Positions 35,389 to 44,511 of a stretch of DNA of 64,000 nt are shown here, one piece after another. The position numbers and the translations under genes are program-made. The stretch spans positions 1,984,001 through 2,048,000 of the forward strand of contig OZ243931.1 in the NCBI GenBank assembly GCA_965214055.1. Direction: 5' to 3'. How positions within the stretch are numbered: position 1 is the first letter of the stretch; the number at the start of each line of letters is the position of its first letter. The stretch is from WTGA01 sp965214055 (GTDB taxonomy: Bacteria; Pseudomonadota; Gammaproteobacteria; Arenicellales; Poriferihabitantaceae). The notes under the pieces are model-generated. The model was not told the origin of the DNA, did not search any database, and was given only the letters and a program-made list of their open reading frames with translations.

Positions 35389-36987
35389 TCAGACCTGAAT
35401 GGAGGACTCGTCGAGTTTGACGAGGGTGGGCCCGGGTGAATCAAAGGCTTCGTCCAGTTCCGCTCCCAGTGTGGACAGCCCGCTGCATTGTCTGGCCGTC
35501 CAGCCACAGGCTTCAGCCAGGGCCACGAAATCAGGATTCCGTTGAAATATCCCGATTCGTTCAATGCCGGCATTGTCCATGTCATCGCAAATCTGTTGCA
35601 GAGCATCATTGTTCCACAGCAATACCACAAGGTTCAGACCCAGTTCTGAGGCCAGGGTCATTTCCTGCATGGTATACTGCAGCCCGGCATCCCCCACGAT
35701 CACCAGAACAGGCCTGGACCGGTTCGCAAGGGCGGCACCGATTGCCGCTGGCAGTGCATACCCCAACGTGCCATATCCTGTGGGGTGCAGCCATTGGTTG
35801 GGACGTGTCATGGGCAGGTAATCCACTGCGGTATACGCCAACTGGGTCATGTCACTGGTAATGGTGGCCTGGTCCGGAAGATGGGGCAGGATGGTTTGCA
35901 GTACTTTCCAGTGGATTTTCTCTTTTTCAGAAAACCCGGAACCGTGGAGACCCCGGGCTGATTCACAGGTACGCAGGGTTTTTACCATCCTTGCCGGGTC
36001 CGGTCCGTCCAGTTGTTCGGTCAGGCGGGTTGCCAGGTCAATGCAGTCCGCTTCTATGGTCAGGGCAGTCCCCCTCTGGTCCAGGGCGGTGGGGCACAGG
36101 TTCACCCATATCTGTTGATCCGGCAACCGGAGGTCATCATTCCAGTGATCGGTCTGGGCGAATTCTGTTCCCAGAAATATTCCAAGGTCTGCCTGTTCAA
36201 GGAGACCCTGGACATACGGAGCCCGCAGCTGGGCACCTACGCTGAGAGGATGGGAATCGGGGATGACCCCTCTGGCGGCAACTGTGGACAGCACGGGACA
36301 GCCGATCCGGGTTGCCAGCCGGATGATGATATTCGGGTCTGCCGTGGTCCCCCCGCCGATGACCAGTACGGGAGTTACGGCATTTTCAATCAGTTCCCGT
36401 GCCGTGTTGATGTCCAGGGAGCTTGCTTTCCTGGGTTTTTTCGGAGCTGTGGCTTTCCACTGGGACGGGACGGGTTCGGGGAGAATGGGCAGAGGGATGC
36501 TGATGTGGACGGGACGGGGCCGTTCGCTGTGAAACAGGTCGAATGCCCGCTTGATCAATTCGGGAATTTCATCGGCATTTCGCACCGTATGGCTAAACGC
36601 CGTCAAAGGTTTCGTCACGAAAGACTGGTTGGTGATCTCATGCAGTCGACCCCGATTGATTCCATCCGGGTCGGGATCATTGACCGGGGAAATCACCAGT
36701 ATGGGCACGGAGTCCATGTAGGCCTCTCCCAGGGGAGTCGACAGGTTGGTGACCCCGGGTCCGGTAATGACGAAGCAGACACCGGGTTTCCCGCTCACCC
36801 GCGCGTACCCGTCTGCCATGAATCCGCCGCCCTGCTCATGCCGGGGTGAGATATGGCGGATGGGACTGCCTTCCAGGCCCCGATACAGTTCGATGCTGTG
36901 GGTTCCGGGGATGCCGAAGATTATCTCCACACCATGGTCAGCAAGCAGCGCGACCAGTGCTTCCCCCACAGATTGCGGTCTGTTCAT
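35389..36987 (-). CDS. aruI: ThDP-dependent decarboxylase, AruI (2-ketoarginine decarboxylase)-like
   Basis: 532 residues of the acetolactate-synthase-like family: Pyr domain with catalytic Glu51 in SPRHEQGGGFMADGYAR, central domain from about 190, and PP domain with the ThDP motif starting GDAGLQYTMQEM and ending LLWNND near residue 440. The ending ALQQICDDM follows the layout of AruI, which decarboxylates 2-ketoarginine to 4-guanidinobutanal in the arginine transaminase pathway. An AruH-like transaminase lies at 43330-44511, supporting this. The ATG at 36987 was preferred to a TTG seven codons upstream. It follows the second mttB homologue by 30 bp, likely one operon. Another 2-oxo acid remains possible. 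Confidence 0.75.
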   Translation of the reverse strand: MNRPQSVGEALVALLADHGVEIIFGIPGTHSIELYRGLEGSPIRHISPRHEQGGGFMADGYARVSGKPGVCFVITGPGVTNLSTPLGEAYMDSVPILVISPVNDPDPDGINRGRLHEITNQSFVTKPLTAFSHTVRNADEIPELIKRAFDLFHSERPRPVHISIPLPILPEPVPSQWKATAPKKPRKASSLDINTARELIENAVTPVLVIGGGTTADPNIIIRLATRIGCPVLSTVAARGVIPDSHPLSVGAQLRAPYVQGLLEQADLGIFLGTEFAQTDHWNDDLRLPDQQIWVNLCPTALDQRGTALTIEADCIDLATRLTEQLDGPDPARMVKTLRTCESARGLHGSGFSEKEKIHWKVLQTILPHLPDQATITSDMTQLAYTAVDYLPMTRPNQWLHPTGYGTLGYALPAAIGAALANRSRPVLVIVGDAGLQYTMQEMTLASELGLNLVVLLWNNDALQQICDDMDNAGIERIGIFQRNPDFVALAEACGWTARQCSGLSTLGAELDEAFDSPGPTLVKLDESSIQV

Positions 36988-37017
36988 CACCAGGGTTCCG
37001 GAAAACAACCGCTTTTC

Positions 37018-38568
37018 CTACACCACACCATACTGTCGAATTTCCTCTTTTCTGCGATGGATATACTCATCAAGCTGGGTGACGACAGCCGGGTCAATGG
37101 GGGGTGCCTGGTAATTTTCCAGCAATGATTTCCAGATTTCATTGGCACGCACCGTAGCGGATTTTGCCCCGGACTGGTGCCAGTTTTCAAAGTTTTGCCA
37201 GTCGGAAAGGATGGGGGTATAAAAGGCTGTTTTGTACCGATCCATGGTGTGTGCGGTCCCAAAAAAATGGCCGCCGTGCCCGGCTTCCCTGATTGAATCC
37301 AGTCCGAACTCTTCTTCACTGACCTGCAGCGGTTTGAAGGCTTCCACCATGGTTTGCAGCATTTCAGCATCAATGATGAATTTTTCCATGGACGCGCAAA
37401 GTCCTCCTTCCATCCAGCCCACAGCATGGTTGATAACGTTCGCATGCGCAAGAAAGCAGGCCCAAAGAGACATGGCGGACTCATAGGTTGCTTGGGCATC
37501 TGCGTCATTGGCTGCGTTCACGTTGCTGGACCGGTAGGGCAGTTTGTAATAGCGGGCGAGCTGTCCTCCCACCAGAACCCCTTTTATATATTCCGGCGTG
37601 CCAAATGCCGGAGAGCCTGATCTCATGTCGACATTTGAAGTAAAGCCGCCGAAAACCACGGGGCAATACGGGCGAACCATTTGTACAAAGGCAATAACGG
37701 CCAAGGCCTCAGCCGTTTGCTGGGCCAGTGCCCCGGCCAGGGTGATGGGACTCATCGCCCCGGCAAGGGTGAATGGTGTAACGATGCAGGGAAGGCCATA
37801 CCGGGTCATGGCCATCAGGCCCTCCAGCATCTCCTTGTCCACGACCAGGGGGGAATTCACATTGATTACGGTAAGCAGTCCAGGCGCATCCGCCATTTGT
37901 TCGGGACTGATCCCCCGGGCCATACAATTCAATTGTACCGCGTCTTCCACTCTTTGTTTGCCAATGGCCCGGGCATTCCACACCTGATCACCATAAATGA
38001 TCTGGGCCTTGTAGAAATCAAGATGCCGCGTATCGGCGGGCAGGTCCATGGCTTCTACAGAACTTGCCCCCGACATGTTGACGATGTTCAGGCAATGCGT
38101 GAGTTTGATCAGATTGCACTGGTCTTCGTACGTACCGGGTCGTCGGCCCCTGTCCAGATCGGAGATGTTCGGCGGGCCGCTGACCGGGGTGAAATTAATG
38201 TAATTCCCGCCGATTTTTGCATTGTGCCGGGAATTGCGTGCATACAGGGTGAACCACTCCGGGCAGGTCGCCACATGTTTTTTGACGAGGTCTTCATCCA
38301 TTTTTACCATGCAGGTATCGAAGTTCACATCCGCACCATGGGATTCCAGTATGGACAGTGCTTCATCATTGTGAAACCGCAATCCGGTATTTTCCAGAAT
38401 TTGCATGGCAGTGGCGTCAATGGATTCAATCTGTTCCGAAGACAGTATCTCAAACGGGGGATAAGGATTTTGCACCTGTTGCCAGGGCAACTGTTGAATG
38501 CCGGGAGCTTCCCGGGTTTCGGAGCCTGACCTGGAAAGTCGGTTACCTCGCTTTTTTCTGTTGCGCAT
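37018..38568 (-). CDS. Second trimethylamine methyltransferase (MttB) family protein, non-pyrrolysine
   Basis: 516 residues from the ATG at 38568, with a basic leader (RNRKKRGNRLSRSGS) as in the first copy. MttB-type blocks: LENTGLRFHNDEALSILESH near 60, PPNISDLDRGRRPGTYEDQ, TPFTLAGAMSPITLAGALAQ near 270, ANVINHAVGWMEGGLCASME near 380 and GHGGHFFGTAHTMDRYKTAF. No amber codon interrupts the frame, so it is the pyrrolysine-free branch whose known members demethylate glycine betaine, proline betaine, carnitine or gamma-butyrobetaine with a corrinoid protein. It clearly differs from the copy at 7822-9564. The AruI-like gene follows by 30 bp, an unusual partner. Confidence 0.88.
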   Translation of the reverse strand: MRNRKKRGNRLSRSGSETREAPGIQQLPWQQVQNPYPPFEILSSEQIESIDATAMQILENTGLRFHNDEALSILESHGADVNFDTCMVKMDEDLVKKHVATCPEWFTLYARNSRHNAKIGGNYINFTPVSGPPNISDLDRGRRPGTYEDQCNLIKLTHCLNIVNMSGASSVEAMDLPADTRHLDFYKAQIIYGDQVWNARAIGKQRVEDAVQLNCMARGISPEQMADAPGLLTVINVNSPLVVDKEMLEGLMAMTRYGLPCIVTPFTLAGAMSPITLAGALAQQTAEALAVIAFVQMVRPYCPVVFGGFTSNVDMRSGSPAFGTPEYIKGVLVGGQLARYYKLPYRSSNVNAANDADAQATYESAMSLWACFLAHANVINHAVGWMEGGLCASMEKFIIDAEMLQTMVEAFKPLQVSEEEFGLDSIREAGHGGHFFGTAHTMDRYKTAFYTPILSDWQNFENWHQSGAKSATVRANEIWKSLLENYQAPPIDPAVVTQLDEYIHRRKEEIRQYGVV

Positions 38569-38627
38569 GGTCGGTGTCGGAATATTGTGCAAAGCAATCG
38601 GAAATCGAATGGTATTATAGATGGGGC

Positions 38628-38679
38628 TTATATACTTAACTTAATGGGATGGTCTGCCCCCATTAAGTTAAATATATAA
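38628..38679. repeat. 21-bp near-perfect inverted repeat upstream of mttB2
   Basis: Arms at 38628-38648 and 38659-38679 pair at 20 of 21 positions around a 10-nt loop (ATGGTCTGCC). The inner 13 bp are perfect (TTAACTTAATGGG against CCCATTAAGTTAA) and the outer 7 bp are TTATATA/TATATAA. It sits 60 bp upstream of mttB2 and about 150 bp upstream of a divergent plus-strand gene, so it is in promoter territory, not at a 3' end. An operator for a dimeric regulator or a structured leader would fit. It is by far the AT-richest palindrome I noticed. Confidence 0.8.
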
Positions 38680-38826
38680 TTCCCTTATAGATCAATGATC
38701 GGCGATAGGGTTTTTTAACACAATACAGCCCAGAAGTAATGCACCAACAATGCTGGATTTGGGGGGCCACACTCTGCTGTCCCCGGCCATTCAGAACAGC
38801 ACTGGAAGAAATGACAGGGTAGAGCT

Positions 38827-39732
38827 TTGAAATTGGGTGAGAAAAGTTTCAGATTGTTCCTGTATATCGCATTTTTTACGCTGAGCCTGAATTCCCTGGC
38901 CGCGACGAAAGCCGGAATGCTGGAGCGTTATGCAATCTTCAAGCAGAGCCGTGATTCCGAGTCACTGCCGTTCACCCTGCAGTCCACCCGGGAAGGAAAG
39001 ATTCTAGGCGCGACGGTGGCCAGTTTCATTCCATCAATTCCGTTTTTTGAATTTACAAACCGGTTATCCCAGGCCTCTCAATGGTGTGAATTCATTCCCC
39101 TGCACCTGAACGTTAAAGCGTGCATGTATCAGAATATCCATGGAATTGAAAAGCTGGGATTTTACATCAGCACAAAACAGTACCGGACTCCGGATGAATC
39201 CCAGTTGCTGTTGCTGGATTTTGAGGCAAAGGTAGTGGACGAGGTATTCATTGCTCGGTTCACCGCGAAAAAAGGACCGTACGGGAGTTCCAATTACGAC
39301 TTTCGTTTTCGGGCCATTGACAGGGATGGCGGCATTTACCTGGAATTCGATTTATCCAGCTGGCCCGGGATGGCCGCCGGTCTGTCCAGGCTCTATCTGG
39401 CCACCGCAGGGCGAAAAAAAATCGGATTTTCAGTGGCGGAAACGACGCAAAATGGTGAAGTGCGATATGTTGGAGGGCAGCGAGGTGGTTCCGAAAGAAA
39501 CATTGTGCGGTATCTGCTTTCAATCAAGGCCTATTTTGAAGTGGCGGGTCCAGACACTGACGGAATGCAATACCAAAAGCGACTGGAAAGATGGTTTGAC
39601 CACACGGAAAAATACCATGCACAATTGTATGAAATGAGTAAAAGTGACTACCTCTCCATCAAACTCAGGGAAAGGAAAAACCAGGTCATCCTGATCGACT
39701 CCCTGGCCAACAATACCACCCCGGTTTACTGA
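38827..39732 (+). CDS. Uncharacterised secreted protein
   Basis: 301 residues, apparent TTG start preceded by GGGTAGAG. The N-terminus is a signal peptide (FRLFLYIAFFTLSLNSLAA) with cleavage expected after SLA near residue 25, so the protein is periplasmic or outer. The body is rich in beta-strand-like stretches (FRAIDRDGGIYLEFDLSSW, RKKIGFSVAETTQNGEVRYV) and resembles a lipid-binding START/SRPBCC-like shape only loosely. I do not recognise the family. Charged helical C-terminus (YQKRLERWFDHTEKY). It diverges from mttB2 and may share the palindrome-bearing control region. Confidence 0.7.
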   Translation: MKLGEKSFRLFLYIAFFTLSLNSLAATKAGMLERYAIFKQSRDSESLPFTLQSTREGKILGATVASFIPSIPFFEFTNRLSQASQWCEFIPLHLNVKACMYQNIHGIEKLGFYISTKQYRTPDESQLLLLDFEAKVVDEVFIARFTAKKGPYGSSNYDFRFRAIDRDGGIYLEFDLSSWPGMAAGLSRLYLATAGRKKIGFSVAETTQNGEVRYVGGQRGGSERNIVRYLLSIKAYFEVAGPDTDGMQYQKRLERWFDHTEKYHAQLYEMSKSDYLSIKLRERKNQVILIDSLANNTTPVY

Positions 39733-39915
39733 TCCGGATGGCGAAATCCGGGGACCACGGAGCGATGGGCGCACCGGACAGTGGGGTGCGGAAACATTAA
39801 CAATCCTTAATTCGTCGTTAAGTATCGGGTAATGTGCTGTTCAGTATACTTGTTGGTGTCAACAGCGATTTCATTTTGTGATCGGTGATACCCTGAATAC
39901 TGAAACTGAAGAGCG

Positions 39916-40599
39916 GTGCCGAAGATAAAAAACAAAAACATACTGGTATGTGGTGTTGACAACCCATTTTCCCGGAAGATTGTGGAAGATCTGGCGGTAG
40001 AGGGTAATTCCCTGTTTCTGTATGGAAGCAATGAAGCGCTCCAGAATCGTTTGCACGACACGTTTCCGGAATGTGTCAAGGGGACGTTGAAAGCGGCTGG
40101 TCATGGAAAATACATGCAGCTGCAGGCCCTCATCGAAATATTTGGCAGCCTGGATGCAATCATTTATCTGGTCAACGATACGTTGTCTGAATATTGTGCA
40201 ACCCGGTTCATGCTCAATCAGCGGGTTCCGTCTGACGAGCCCCCGTTCGAACCCGTGTCGTTTGTCAATGCGGTCTACCCTTATTTGCGAAAGTTCTCAA
40301 ACAGCAAGATTGTGTTTGTGGATCTTGGTATGACGGCGGTTCGGTACAGTCGCAGCAGCACCCACTTCGGATGGCAGGAAATTTGTTCCACAATGCAGGA
40401 GGAGTTCAAGGGAAAACAGGTAGAAGTGAGTGCAATTACCACCCCCGAACTGGTTTATTGGTATGATCAGCCCCAGATGACGGACCGCATTGCCTACCGG
40501 CAATACCGGAGTATCACTGCCAGAATATCCAATGCCGTCCGGTCAGTGGAGGAAACCGCCGCCGACCCTTCCCCACTGGATCAGCCATTGGCTGTCTGA
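39916..40599 (+). CDS. Degenerate short-chain dehydrogenase-like protein
   Basis: 227 residues, GTG start. It begins NKNILVCGVDNPFSRKIVED, a Rossmann beta-alpha opening with a changed glycine motif, and continues with LDAIIYLVNDT, where classical SDRs have the NNAG motif. The Tyr-xxx-Lys catalytic pair is missing (the region reads RSSTHFGWQEICSTMQEEFK). QVEVSAITTPELV matches the SDR strand after the active site. It may bind a nucleotide or act as a structural homologue. Function unknown. A hairpin with T-tract follows at 40643. No close operon partner; the secreted protein gene ends 183 bp upstream. Confidence 0.62.
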   Translation: MPKIKNKNILVCGVDNPFSRKIVEDLAVEGNSLFLYGSNEALQNRLHDTFPECVKGTLKAAGHGKYMQLQALIEIFGSLDAIIYLVNDTLSEYCATRFMLNQRVPSDEPPFEPVSFVNAVYPYLRKFSNSKIVFVDLGMTAVRYSRSSTHFGWQEICSTMQEEFKGKQVEVSAITTPELVYWYDQPQMTDRIAYRQYRSITARISNAVRSVEETAADPSPLDQPLAV

Positions 40600-40642
40600 A
40601 TTGGTTTTTCCCAGAACCGGCTCATCCCATCCCATTTGACTT

Positions 40643-40667
40643 CCCGCCAACGGCGACGGCGGGTTTT
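40643..40667 (+). terminator. Intrinsic terminator after the SDR-like gene
   Basis: CCCGCC (40643-40648) and GGCGGG (40658-40663) form a 6-bp GC stem with a 9-nt loop, followed directly by TTTT. It lies 44 bp after the stop codon of the SDR-like gene, a normal distance for a rho-independent terminator. Confidence 0.55.
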
Positions 40668-40897
40668 CCACCGCCAGCCAGGGTACCCCACCGGAGCAAA
40701 TTGGGTTCCAAAAACGGCGTGCGGAGCATCCCTGTCTTTCCCCCGGAATGAACAGGTGTTGCGGCGGATGGATCAACATGGTGTTGCAGGGTTCGTCCGC
40801 GGGCTCCCTTGAACGCATTATTGCAGGACCGTCCCGGTCTGAATGGTTATAATCCAAGGTGGTATTATCCCTGACCACCGCTGCTGATCCGAGAAGA

Positions 40898-42268
40898 ATG
40901 ATGGTTGATTCGCCTTCCGCTCGCCTTGCGAATTTTGCCGCCAATTTGAAATTCACTGATATCCCCCCGGATGTGGTGACCCGCATCCAGTGGCTGTTTC
41001 TTGACTGGTATGGGTCTGCAGTGGCCGGCGCACCGGCACACAGTGTGGACGTGTTCAGGAAAATTGCACGGGAGCTGGGGCCTGACACCGGGCCGTGCCG
41101 GTTATTTGGCAGCCGGAGGACCACCAGCCCACTGTTCGCTGCCATGGTGAATGCAGCGGCCTCCCATGTCGTCGAACAGGATGATCTGCATAATTCATCT
41201 ATTTTTCATCCCGGGACAGTGGTGTTTCCCCCTGTTTTTGCACAGGCACAGGCTGATGCGGGGATTTCGGGTCAGGATTTTATTGTTGCGGCGGCGGCAG
41301 GGTATGAATGTGGCATCAGGGTGGGAGAGTATCTTGGCAGATCCCACTACAAGGTGTTTCACATGACCGCGACCGCAGGGACGGTGGCTGCCGCCATGGC
41401 CACCGCAAGTTTGCTGGGCCTGAATACCGTGGCCATGCGCAATGCTCTGGGGTCCGCGGGGACCCAGGCTGCGGGGTTATGGGAGTTTTTGCGGGATGCT
41501 GCCGACTCAAAGCAGTTGCATACTGCCAAGGCCGCCGCGGATGGACTCCTTGCGGCCTATTCGGCGAAATACGGGTTGACCGCGGCCGCTCAAATACTGG
41601 AAGGAGAGCAAGGCATGGCTGCAGGCATGCTTGGCGAAGGTAATGTAGGGAAGCTGACGGACCGGCTCGGGGAACGCTGGGCCCTGTCTGAAACGTCATT
41701 TAAATTTCATGCATCCTGCCGCCACACCCATCCGGCCGCGGATGCACTGTTGAAGATTTGCAATGAAGCGGACCTGGATTGGAAATCAGTCAGAAAAATC
41801 AGAGCCTATGTCTACCAGGCAGCGAGTGATGTGCTGGGTGCGGTGGAAATTCCTGACAGTATCCACCAATCGAAGTTTTCAATGGGGTTTGTGCTGGCAT
41901 TGATTCTTCGGTACCGCAGGGCAAGCGTATCGGATTTTACCGAAGAGGCCCTTGCAGATCCGGTCAATACCGTGCTTCGCGAAAAAGTGGAAATGAGGGT
42001 AGACAGCGAAATCGACAGCTGGTATCCGAAGAAATGGGGATCCAGAGTGGAGGTGGAACTGAATAGCGGTGAGGTACTGGTGGCGGTGGTGGATACGCCA
42101 AAAGGAGACCCCGGGAACATGTTTAGTCGTGATGAACTGGAGCACAAGGCAATGCGGTTGGGGCAATTTGGCGGCGGGATTTCTGAAAATCAAATGCTGG
42201 AAACCATTGACAGGATTTGGCGCCTGCCAGGCATGGATTCATTCAGGACCGGGTTCAGTTCACCGTAG
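40898..42268 (+). CDS. MmgE/PrpD family protein
   Basis: 456 residues from the ATG at 40898, preceded by GAGAAG. Family blocks: LFLDWYGSAVAGAPAHSVD near residue 32, AAMVNAAASHVVEQDDLHN near 82, AAAAGYECGIRVGEYLGRSH near 130 and SFKFHASCRHTHPAADALL near 270. MmgE/PrpD proteins include 2-methylcitrate dehydratase, cis-aconitate decarboxylase and iminodisuccinate epimerase, so the reaction cannot be named. No methylcitrate-cycle neighbours are present. Single gene between two intergenic gaps. Confidence 0.85.
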   Translation: MMVDSPSARLANFAANLKFTDIPPDVVTRIQWLFLDWYGSAVAGAPAHSVDVFRKIARELGPDTGPCRLFGSRRTTSPLFAAMVNAAASHVVEQDDLHNSSIFHPGTVVFPPVFAQAQADAGISGQDFIVAAAAGYECGIRVGEYLGRSHYKVFHMTATAGTVAAAMATASLLGLNTVAMRNALGSAGTQAAGLWEFLRDAADSKQLHTAKAAADGLLAAYSAKYGLTAAAQILEGEQGMAAGMLGEGNVGKLTDRLGERWALSETSFKFHASCRHTHPAADALLKICNEADLDWKSVRKIRAYVYQAASDVLGAVEIPDSIHQSKFSMGFVLALILRYRRASVSDFTEEALADPVNTVLREKVEMRVDSEIDSWYPKKWGSRVEVELNSGEVLVAVVDTPKGDPGNMFSRDELEHKAMRLGQFGGGISENQMLETIDRIWRLPGMDSFRTGFSSP

Positions 42269-42421
42269 GGTATTTTTGTCCTCAATTTCGCATCTTTGTT
42301 CATGGGCGGTATTGAAAACGGAGAATTTTTACATAAAATCGCCCCTAAGAAGTCTGAATTGGCTGTAACAGGCCAGCAGGTCGGGATACAGGTATACGTT
42401 AACTTTTCCCATTTGTAAAAC

Positions 42422-42826
42422 ATGTATCAAACGAAAAAAAAGAGGACTTGGTACGGGTTGCTTCAGTCCAGAAAGGGTGACGCAATATTGATCTGGGACC
42501 CGGTTTTTCCTACTGCCGATAAAGGGAAGGTATGGTTGTACAACACCAACTATGGATGCATGGTTGAATACGTTGAAAAAATTCTCAATCCCAAGGTTCG
42601 GGATCTGACTGGTAAGGCATTGCAGCGGGCAAAGGATCAATATGGGCCCGAACTCATGGAGATAAAATCCCGATACATGGAAGAGGTGCCCGATGAAGAG
42701 AACCCGGCCGGTTCGGTTTCCCAGGCCTCCAAGATTGTTGAAGTGGAACCGGAGGTCACGGCTGATGACCTGGATTTTGACGATGAGTTTGAAGAGATCG
42801 AAATTCAATCCTGCAGCCAGGAATGA
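42422..42826 (+). CDS. Uncharacterised small protein with acidic tail
   Basis: 134 residues, ATG start. The first 55 residues (WYGLLQSRKGDAILIWDPVF, VWLYNTNYGCMVEYVEK) look like a small beta domain; a basic-acidic helix follows, and the last 35 residues are strongly acidic (DDLDFDDEFEEIEI). No family was recognised. Codon use and the clean start suggest a real gene rather than a chance frame. The gap to the upstream PrpD gene is 153 bp. Confidence 0.6.
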   Translation: MYQTKKKRTWYGLLQSRKGDAILIWDPVFPTADKGKVWLYNTNYGCMVEYVEKILNPKVRDLTGKALQRAKDQYGPELMEIKSRYMEEVPDEENPAGSVSQASKIVEVEPEVTADDLDFDDEFEEIEIQSCSQE

Positions 42827-43329
42827 CCCGGTTTCCACTTGACAGGAAAAGTGCAGGTCTTTCATTGGCACATCGGGCTGTTTGCCTCTCTACCGGGAAC
42901 CGACCGGGGATCGTCCGCGGTCGTTTCCATCCATGCAACCATGGAGACAATGCCTGGAAAGAACACCGGAAAGAATTGATCGGGCCGCTCCAGGTTTTCT
43001 TTTGACCCGGATATCCGATAAAGTTGGGTCTCCCACTTCCATGCATCCGTACGCCAGGGTTGGTTTGTCGGATTGTCTGGTCTTTCAGTCAATCAGGGGT
43101 CCACTGCTATCCATGACCAATACAAAACAAGAAAGGATATCCGGGCAATGTACAGGGAGCGGACAGGTCGGGTTTCCATGAGCGCATCCGGGAATCGCCA
43201 GACCCATTGGCCGGACAGTTCTCCAATTCTCGCGACAGGTGTGGGAGATGGTTTTTTTCAGGAAGTATTGCACCCCCACGCAGTCCGGATTCAGCGTGTT
43301 ATCCTTTGCATGTCAATTCCAGCATATTG
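42827..43329. other. 503-bp intergenic stretch
   Basis: Between the acidic small protein and the AruH-like gene, both on the plus strand. Short frames here lack family resemblance, and the frame extending upstream of the transaminase has no conserved content. No repeats or hairpins of note were seen. Confidence 0.4.
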
Positions 43330-44511
43330 ATGCAGATGAAATTTTCCAGTGTGACCAAAAGAATAGCGGGTGAAGGGGTCGATGCCTGGGATACCCACTA
43401 TGAAGGGTTGGCCCGGCTGGAGGCGGGGGAAGACATCATCGTCCTGAGTGTTGGGCAGGAGACACACGAGGTCACACCAAAAAAAATCGTTGATTCCGCC
43501 ATTTCCAGTCTTCGATCGGGCAGGCATCACTATACCCCGGTGGAAGGGTTGCTGGAATTGCGCAAGGCCATCGCGAAACGCCATTGCGAATTAACCGGGC
43601 AGGATGTGGATGAAGGGAATTGTGTTGTTTTCGCAGGGGCCCAAAGCGCCTTGTTTTCCACCGCCCAGTGTATTCTGGAACACGGTGATGAGGTGATCCT
43701 CATCGAACCGTATTACACGACCTATCCGGCTGCCGTCACCGCACCTGGTGCAAAGCTTGTGAGTGTGCCGGCGAGAGCGGAAAATCAGTTTCAAATTGAT
43801 CCGGATGACATTATTGCCAGTATTACCGAGAAGACCCGGGCGATTGTGCTGAATTCCCCCAACAATCCCACTGGGGCGGTGTACGCACTGGAACAATACC
43901 GGCCACTGGTGGATATTTGCCTGAAACAGGATATCTGGCTGGTTAACGACGATGTCTATCAGGAGATTCTGCTGCCTCAACACCGGGCAAGTCCTGCCAG
44001 CCTGCCCGGTGCAGACCGGGTATGCATTACCATATCGAGTCTTTCCAAATCACACCGAATGACGGGATGGAGACTGGGGTGGGTCGTCGGTCCCCGAGAT
44101 CTGGCGACGCATTTGCGCAACCTGTCCATGTGTATGAGCTATGGTTTGCCTGAATTTGTCATGGACGCCTCAATTTCCGCTTTTCAGATCGGCACGGATA
44201 CGGCAGATGAGATCAGGGAAAGCATGGGCCGTCGAAGAAAGATCGTTGAAGAAAACCTGACCGCGGTTCCAGGATTGAATGTGGTGGGTTCTGCGGGTGG
44301 AATGTACATGATCCTGGATATCCGGGAATTGGGGATTTCGGGTGTTGAGTTTTCCCGGAAGTTGCTGGACAGGCATGATGTGTCGGTGCTTGCATGCGAT
44401 GGCTTTGGTGAATCGGGAAAGGGGTTGATCCGGGTCAGTCTGTGTGCCGAAGATGAAAAAATGAGAATTGCCAGTGCGCGAATGGCAGAATTTGTGCGTT
44501 CTCTGCGCTGA
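43330..44511 (+). CDS. aruH: Class I/II aminotransferase, arginine:pyruvate transaminase (AruH)-like
   Basis: 393 residues from the ATG at 43330. It starts KFSSVTKRIAGEGVDAWDTH, very like Pseudomonas AruH, and continues with VVFAGAQSALFSTAQCILEH near 95, the NSPNNPTGAVY motif near 168, the PLP lysine in SSLSKSHRMTGWRLGWVVGP near 235 and the terminal domain VVGSAGGMYMILDIRELGIS. AruH transfers the alpha-amino group of arginine to pyruvate, giving 2-ketoarginine for AruI, found at 35389-36987. The frame extends 123 nt upstream but without similarity. Other basic amino acids are possible substrates. Confidence 0.82.
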   Translation: MQMKFSSVTKRIAGEGVDAWDTHYEGLARLEAGEDIIVLSVGQETHEVTPKKIVDSAISSLRSGRHHYTPVEGLLELRKAIAKRHCELTGQDVDEGNCVVFAGAQSALFSTAQCILEHGDEVILIEPYYTTYPAAVTAPGAKLVSVPARAENQFQIDPDDIIASITEKTRAIVLNSPNNPTGAVYALEQYRPLVDICLKQDIWLVNDDVYQEILLPQHRASPASLPGADRVCITISSLSKSHRMTGWRLGWVVGPRDLATHLRNLSMCMSYGLPEFVMDASISAFQIGTDTADEIRESMGRRRKIVEENLTAVPGLNVVGSAGGMYMILDIRELGISGVEFSRKLLDRHDVSVLACDGFGESGKGLIRVSLCAEDEKMRIASARMAEFVRSLR

